Positions 61,259 through 64,000 of a stretch of DNA of 64,000 nt are shown here, piece by piece. The notes beneath the pieces were generated by a model. The model did not search any database. It was not told the origin of the DNA and saw only the letters and a program-made list of their open reading frames with translations. Position numbers and translations under genes: made by a program. The stretch is taken from positions 13,852 through 77,851 of the forward strand of contig DKPB01000060.1 in assembly GCA_002471015.1 (NCBI GenBank). Direction: 5' to 3'. The stretch comes from Stenotrophomonas sp. UBA7346. Lineage in GTDB: Bacteria > Pseudomonadota > Gammaproteobacteria > Xanthomonadales > Xanthomonadaceae. The first letter of the stretch is position 1, and each line of letters begins with the position of its first letter.

Positions 61259-62944
61259 ATGCGTTCACCCAGACCCTGGCCCCTGCTGCTCCTGCTTTGC
61301 CTGGCATCTGCGTTTTCCGCGCCGGCCTCGGCCGACGTATTGATCCATGCGATCAGCTACCACGGCGACGACGCACAGCCACCATTGCAGCCGGGCAACT
61401 TCCGCAACCCCATCGTTCCCGGCTTCTACCCCGACCCGTCGCTGGTGCGGGTGGGCGACGACTTCTACCTGGTCAATTCCACGTTCGGCTATTTCCCGGG
61501 CCTGCCGATCCACCACAGCCGTGACCTGGTCAACTGGACGCAGATCGGCAACGCCATCGACCGCCCGGGCCAGATCAACTACGGCAAGGACGAGCTGACC
61601 CGCGGCCTGTTCGCCGCCTCCATCAGCCACCACGGCGAAACCTTCTACATCGTCAACACCTGCTTCTACTGCGACGGTGGCAACTTCCTGGTCCACGCCA
61701 AGGACCCCGCCGGCCCCTGGTCCGATCCGGTATGGCTGCAGGTGCGCGGCATCGACCCGTCGCTGGTGTTCGACGAGGACGGCAGCACCTGGGTGGTGCA
61801 CAACGACGTCCCCGACGGCGAGCTGCGCTACGACGGCCACCGCGCGATCTGGCTGCAGCAGATTGATCTGGCCAGCGGCAAGGCCATCGGCGCACGCCGC
61901 CTGCTGGTGGATGGCGGCGCCGACCCGGCCAGCAGGCCCGAGCACATCGAGGGCCCGCACATCTTCAAGCATGACGGCTGGTATTACCTGACCGCCGCCG
62001 AAGGCGGCACCGGTGAGCAGCACGCGCAGATGATCTGGCGCAGCCGCCAGCTGGCCGGCCCCTACCAGCCCGGCCCGGCCAACCCGGTGCTGACCCAACG
62101 CGATCTCGACCCCAATCGCCCGCAGCCGGTGACATCGGCCGGCCACGCCCAGTTCGTGCAGCTGGCCGATGGCAGTTGGTGGACGGTGTTCCTGGCCACC
62201 CGCCCTTATCGCGGCAACCAGTACAACCTGGGCCGCGAAACCTTCCTGCTGCCGGTGCAGTGGCACGATGGCTGGCCGCAGGTACTGCCGCGCGGCGCCA
62301 GGTTGCCCACGCAGCTGCCCCGCCCCATCGTCGCCGACATGCCGCTGCCACCACGCGACAGTGCCGCCTTCAGCTGGACACAGGATTTCACCGCCACCAC
62401 CCTGCCCCCGCAATGGCTGACCCTGCACCCGCCACAGTCGGCATGGTTCAGCACCGGCGCCAAGGGCCTGCAACTGCAGGCCGGCGATACCGCGCTGGGA
62501 ACCTTGGAAAGCGGCGGTCAGGCGCACTACCTGGCGCATCGCCTGCAGCACCACGCCGCCACCCTGGAACTGCAGCTGGACGCCGCCAGCGTGGCAAACA
62601 ACGAACTGGCCGGGCTGGTGCTGCTGCAGAACGAGCGCTACCACTATGTATTGGGCGTGCAGGCACGCGGCGGCAAACGCGCGCTTGCCCTGTACCTGCG
62701 CGCCGGCGACCAGGATCCGGCAACCGGTCGCCTGCTGGCGGCGGTGCCGCTGGCTGCCGACACCAACACCGTCGGCCTGCGCCTGGTACTGGACGGCCCC
62801 AAGGCGCAGGCCTGGTTCGCCCCCCGCCCTGATCAATGGCAGCGCATCGGCGGCGACCTGGATGCCAGCCTGCTCAGCGCCGACACGGCAGGCGGCTTCA
62901 TCGGCAATACCTTTGGCGCCTATGCCTTGAAACTTCCTGATTGA
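61259..62944 (+). CDS. Secreted GH43 glycosidase (arabinofuranosidase or xylosidase)
   Basis: The 561-residue protein has a signal peptide (LLLLLCLASAFSAPASA). The five-bladed GH43 propeller (about 45-350) carries the three acidic residues in FYPDPSLVRVGDDFY, GIDPSLVFDEDG and EHIEGPHIFKHDGWYY. A C-terminal concanavalin-like beta-sandwich (about 365-555) follows, as in GH43 beta-xylosidases and arabinofuranosidases. GGAG precedes the ATG at 61259. It lies 79 bp after dgoK, probably in the same operon. With the xyloglucan locus nearby it may remove arabinose from arabinosylated xyloglucan, but xylan or arabinan are equally open. Confidence 0.9.
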   Translation: MRSPRPWPLLLLLCLASAFSAPASADVLIHAISYHGDDAQPPLQPGNFRNPIVPGFYPDPSLVRVGDDFYLVNSTFGYFPGLPIHHSRDLVNWTQIGNAIDRPGQINYGKDELTRGLFAASISHHGETFYIVNTCFYCDGGNFLVHAKDPAGPWSDPVWLQVRGIDPSLVFDEDGSTWVVHNDVPDGELRYDGHRAIWLQQIDLASGKAIGARRLLVDGGADPASRPEHIEGPHIFKHDGWYYLTAAEGGTGEQHAQMIWRSRQLAGPYQPGPANPVLTQRDLDPNRPQPVTSAGHAQFVQLADGSWWTVFLATRPYRGNQYNLGRETFLLPVQWHDGWPQVLPRGARLPTQLPRPIVADMPLPPRDSAAFSWTQDFTATTLPPQWLTLHPPQSAWFSTGAKGLQLQAGDTALGTLESGGQAHYLAHRLQHHAATLELQLDAASVANNELAGLVLLQNERYHYVLGVQARGGKRALALYLRAGDQDPATGRLLAAVPLAADTNTVGLRLVLDGPKAQAWFAPRPDQWQRIGGDLDASLLSADTAGGFIGNTFGAYALKLPD

Positions 62945-62989
62945 AAGCAGAACCGGCAGCAAAAGGCGGGGACGGCGTGGATTCCATTC

Positions 62990-63064
62990 CGAAACCCGGT
63001 TCCGGACCGGGGTCCCCTGGCTGTTCCGCTTGACACCCCAGCCCTCAGAAACAACCCTAGGGCC
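62990..63064 (+). promoter_or_regulatory. Leader region of the H-NS-like gene
   Basis: A short palindrome CCGGT-TCCGG-ACCGG lies near 62997, followed by TTGACA near 63030 and CCCTAG before the ATG. TTGACA could be a -35 element, but a matching -10 is not clear. Confidence 0.35.
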
Positions 63065-63478
63065 ATGAGTATCGACCTTAATCCTCTCTCGCTCCGCGAG
63101 CTGACCACCCTCATCCGTGACGCCAAGGAAAGGCAGAAAGCACTCAATAGCCGGCAACCTGTGGACAAGGTCCGGCGCCAGCTGACCGCACTGGCACAAA
63201 AGTCTGGCTACACCATCGAGGAACTCTTCGGCGAAGGGGTCACCTCTGCGGCAAAGGCCAAGCCCCGCCGCCGCAAGGGGCCCAAGGTAGCGCCGAAGTA
63301 CCGCGACCCCGAAAGCCCGTGGAACACCTGGACCGGCCGCGGCAAGATGCCGCTCTGGCTGGCCTCCAAGATCCGTTTCGGCCATAGCCCGGTGGACTTC
63401 CTGATTCCCGGCGTCGCCAAGCTCACCCCGAACGACAAGCCGCTGACCGGCAAGCGCCAGCTGTTCAAGCAGAGCTGA
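63065..63478 (+). CDS. H-NS-like nucleoid protein
   Basis: The 137-residue protein has an N-terminal helical oligomerisation part (LSLRELTTLIRDAKERQKAL) and a basic linker (KAKPRRRKGPK). A C-terminal H-NS DNA-binding motif follows (KYRDPESPWNTWTGRGKMPLWL, the beta/proteobacterial form with TGRGKMP). A further C-terminal tail of about 30 residues is present, as in the Xanthomonas proteins XrvA and XrvB. It should bind A/T-rich DNA and silence genes. It stands alone, next to a tandem-repeat array. Confidence 0.9.
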   Translation: MSIDLNPLSLRELTTLIRDAKERQKALNSRQPVDKVRRQLTALAQKSGYTIEELFGEGVTSAAKAKPRRRKGPKVAPKYRDPESPWNTWTGRGKMPLWLASKIRFGHSPVDFLIPGVAKLTPNDKPLTGKRQLFKQS

Positions 63479-63515
63479 AGCGCGCTTCAGCGCTGCGGCA
63501 CTGCGTGCAAAGCCC

Positions 63516-64000
63516 CTGCCGAGCATGGCTCGGCACTACGCCCCTCCTTTTGCTGCAGGCAAGGGGAGGATTGGGGAGGGGTGCTGTTCGCGGTTGATCT
63601 GCGGTGGATGCAACGCCGGCTTCGCGGCATATGCAGCCCCTGCAACATTGCCTGCAAGTCCTCTGCCGAGCATGGCTCGGCACTACACCCCCTCCCTTTG
63701 TCGCAGGCAAGGGGAGGGCTGGGGAGGGGTGCCGTTCGCGGTTGATCTGCGGTGGATGCAACGCCGGCTTCGCGGCGTATGCAGCCCCTCAACATTGCCT
63801 GCAAGTCCTCTGCCGAGCATGGCTCGGCACTACCCCCCCGCCCTTTGCCGCAGGCAAGGGGCGGGCTGGGGAGGGTGCCGTTCGCGGTTGATCTGCGGTG
63901 GATGCCACGCCGGCTTCGCGGCGTCTGCCGCTCCTGAAACATTGCCTGCAAGTACTCTGCCGAGCATGGATCGGCCCTACAAGATCGGCAGCGCGTCGTG
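63516..64000. repeat. 147-bp tandem array with one SMAG palindrome per unit
   Basis: SMAG palindromes start at 63516, 63663, 63810 and 63957, exactly 147 bp apart. Each unit runs from the palindrome through GGCAAGGGGAGG..TGGGGAGGG, GTTCGCGGTTGATCTGCGG, ACGCCGGCTTCGCGG and ATTGCCTGCAAG. The last palindrome is degenerate (GCATGGATCGGCCCTAC). The array runs off the window end. No protein-coding gene is seen in it. Confidence 0.88.

Noticed and set aside
63487..63951. Repetitive ORFs on both strands within the 147-bp array
   Set aside because: They arise because the repeat length is a multiple of three (147), which keeps any open frame open. No start signals or known domains are seen.

Overview
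The window is a high-GC gammaproteobacterial chromosome segment, most probably from Stenotrophomonas or a close Xanthomonadaceae relative. The grounds are the many GTAG-ended palindromes of the SMAG type (GTAG...TGCCGAGC...GCTCGGCA), a gsp/xcs-type type II secretion locus, a xyloglucan utilization locus in the gene order known from Xanthomonas, and an H-NS-like protein of the Xanthomonas kind. No tRNA, rRNA, CRISPR, insertion sequence or prophage was seen.

Layout. 1-2.8 kb: small genes (YegP-like, GIY-YIG, a secreted unknown) and a DAHP synthase gene preceded by a short aromatic-rich leader peptide and a complete attenuator. 2.8-16.1 kb: a type II secretion system, with gspE-M on the minus strand diverging from gspC-gspD on the plus strand. 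A probable secreted substrate (M66 zinc metalloprotease with a ricin-type lectin tail) and a second, signal-peptide-bearing GspC-like HR-domain protein follow. 16.1-18.9 kb: thioredoxin 2, an AraC regulator and a zinc alcohol dehydrogenase. 18.9-19.6 kb: an intergenic block of palindromic repeats. 19.6-24.1 kb: groES-groEL with a heat-shock-type promoter, a shortened DUF2628 gene, and a secreted endonuclease I. 24.1-28.5 kb: a five-gene pseudopilin operon ending in a 778-residue pilin-like protein. 28.7-32.0 kb: cutA, a DsbD with a duplicated N-terminal domain, and a TlpA-like thioredoxin.

32.5-55.4 kb (minus strand) is one long xyloglucan operon: TonB-dependent receptor, GH74 endo-xyloglucanase, SGNH acetylesterase, GH35, GH31, GH95, xylB, xylA, sugar porter, GH3 and an SSS sugar symporter. 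A LysR regulator (55.7-56.6 kb) separates it from a plus-strand operon (56.9-62.9 kb) for oxidative galactose breakdown (dehydrogenase, KDPGal aldolase, galactonate dehydratase, lactonase, KDGal kinase) plus a secreted GH43. Together the two operons can strip xyloglucan to glucose, xylose, galactose, fucose and perhaps arabinose, import the sugars, and burn xylose and galactose. No fucose pathway is seen here. The window ends with an H-NS-like gene and a tandem array of 147-bp units, each carrying one SMAG palindrome.

The strongest unusual signals are the aromatic-codon attenuator ahead of DAHP synthase, the giant pseudopilin operon without PilY1, the detached HR-domain protein behind the M66 protease, and the exact 147-bp SMAG-bearing tandem array.
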